A program made the position numbers and the translations under genes. A stretch of DNA of 64,000 nucleotides from Harmothoe impar (lineage: Eukaryota; Annelida; Polychaeta; Phyllodocida; Polynoidae), in the NCBI GenBank assembly GCA_947462335.1, contig OX381714.1, positions 60,123,800-60,187,799 on the forward strand, in the 5' to 3' direction. Numbering within the stretch: the first letter of the stretch is position 1; the number at the start of each line of letters is the position of its first letter. This document shows positions 63,608 to 64,000 of the stretch, piece by piece. Below the pieces are notes generated by a model that was not told the DNA's origin, made no database searches, and saw nothing but the letters and a program-made list of their open reading frames with translations.

Positions 63608-64000
63608 TGCAGGAGAGTTCAGTATCAAATGTATAACATATTGAAGGCTGCTTTTTGGCCAGGTTATAGTATATGACAATGCTACTGACCAAACACTCGG
63701 ATCTTGTTCACATGTACTGGTTTAGGCATAAATCAGCCATTTAGAGCTGGATGGTATGACGGGGGGTGCGTCTGGGGCCCTTGGTGAGGAGGGGGCCCGG
63801 GAGAGGGGGGGGGGGTGAGACGCATAGCCCAGGGACATCAACATTTAAGTACTATCCCAGTGGCGTAGGAAAAGGGGGGGGGGGGGCAGGGGGGTCCGGG
63901 CCCCCCCAATCACATATGAGGGGGGGCCTGAATATGTTTGGGCCCCCCAAAAAATTCACCAAGACCCTATAATGTAATACACAAATTTTCATAAAATGTA
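63608..64000. other. non-coding; several G-runs
   Basis: G-runs lie at about 63806, 63876 and 63919. The segment GGGGGGCCTGAATATGTTTG (63923 onward) matches 58195-58220 in reverse complement. No gene. Confidence 0.5.

Overview
This window looks like gene-poor, repeat-dense DNA from an animal nuclear genome, most likely an invertebrate. The reasons are an eukaryotic Ty3/Gypsy retrotransposon, many short inverted-repeat (MITE-like) elements, several minisatellites, dinucleotide and homopolymer runs, and no dense bacterial-style coding. I cannot name the species from the sequence. I found no convincing host exon, tRNA or rRNA gene. The only real protein-coding genes are three ORFs inside one retrotransposon.

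The centrepiece is an 11,556-bp LTR retrotransposon at 18119-29674. Its two 547-bp LTRs read as identical, it has a GTAC target duplication, a primer-binding site, gag, pol and a polypurine tract. Pol carries protease, reverse transcriptase, RNase H and integrase, with all catalytic motifs visible. Between pol and the 3' LTR, where an envelope gene would sit, is an intact 803-codon ORF (ORF3) that is not envelope-like. It has a basic nuclear-localisation-type stretch, two degenerate C2H2-like zinc-finger candidates and a helical C-terminal part. ORF3 is preceded by what looks like its own polymerase II promoter (inverted CCAAT, GC box, TATA box, initiator at +32) and a leader hairpin. A 9-bp palindromic motif, ACCGWCGGT, occurs exactly 11 times in the element. 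About 0.09 would be expected by chance, and I found only one copy elsewhere in the window. It lies in the LTR U3, gag, pol, ORF3 and the 3' UTR, in different reading frames, so it looks like a DNA-level binding site. My main hypothesis is that ORF3 (and perhaps the pol AT-hooks) binds these sites. No such system is known to me, but I could not search.

Layout. 0-7 kb: a 50-bp minisatellite, several MITE copies and an E-box cluster. 7-14 kb: a tandem array of roughly 0.42-kb composite units, interrupted by a 4,260-bp near-perfect inverted repeat (9211-13470) whose arms are 146-bp satellite arrays capped by hairpins. 14.5-17.6 kb: a 32-bp minisatellite split by two transposon insertions with clear target duplications (TTAA and AGGGT). 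18.1-29.7 kb: the retrotransposon. 29.7-64 kb: intergenic DNA filled with a TTAA-flanked MITE family (ends CCCTTTAAGGAC, internal palindromes), a second MITE family ending GGTARATTCACC, other terminal-inverted-repeat elements, perfect hairpins, a 193-bp tandem duplication, a 27-bp satellite and a few clusters of transcription-factor-like sites.

How the parts work together: gag, pol and the LTRs form a standard copy-and-paste retrotransposon, expected to be active or very recently active. ORF3 with its own promoter and a dispersed binding-site-like motif would add a regulatory or packaging layer. The MITEs depend on transposases encoded elsewhere.
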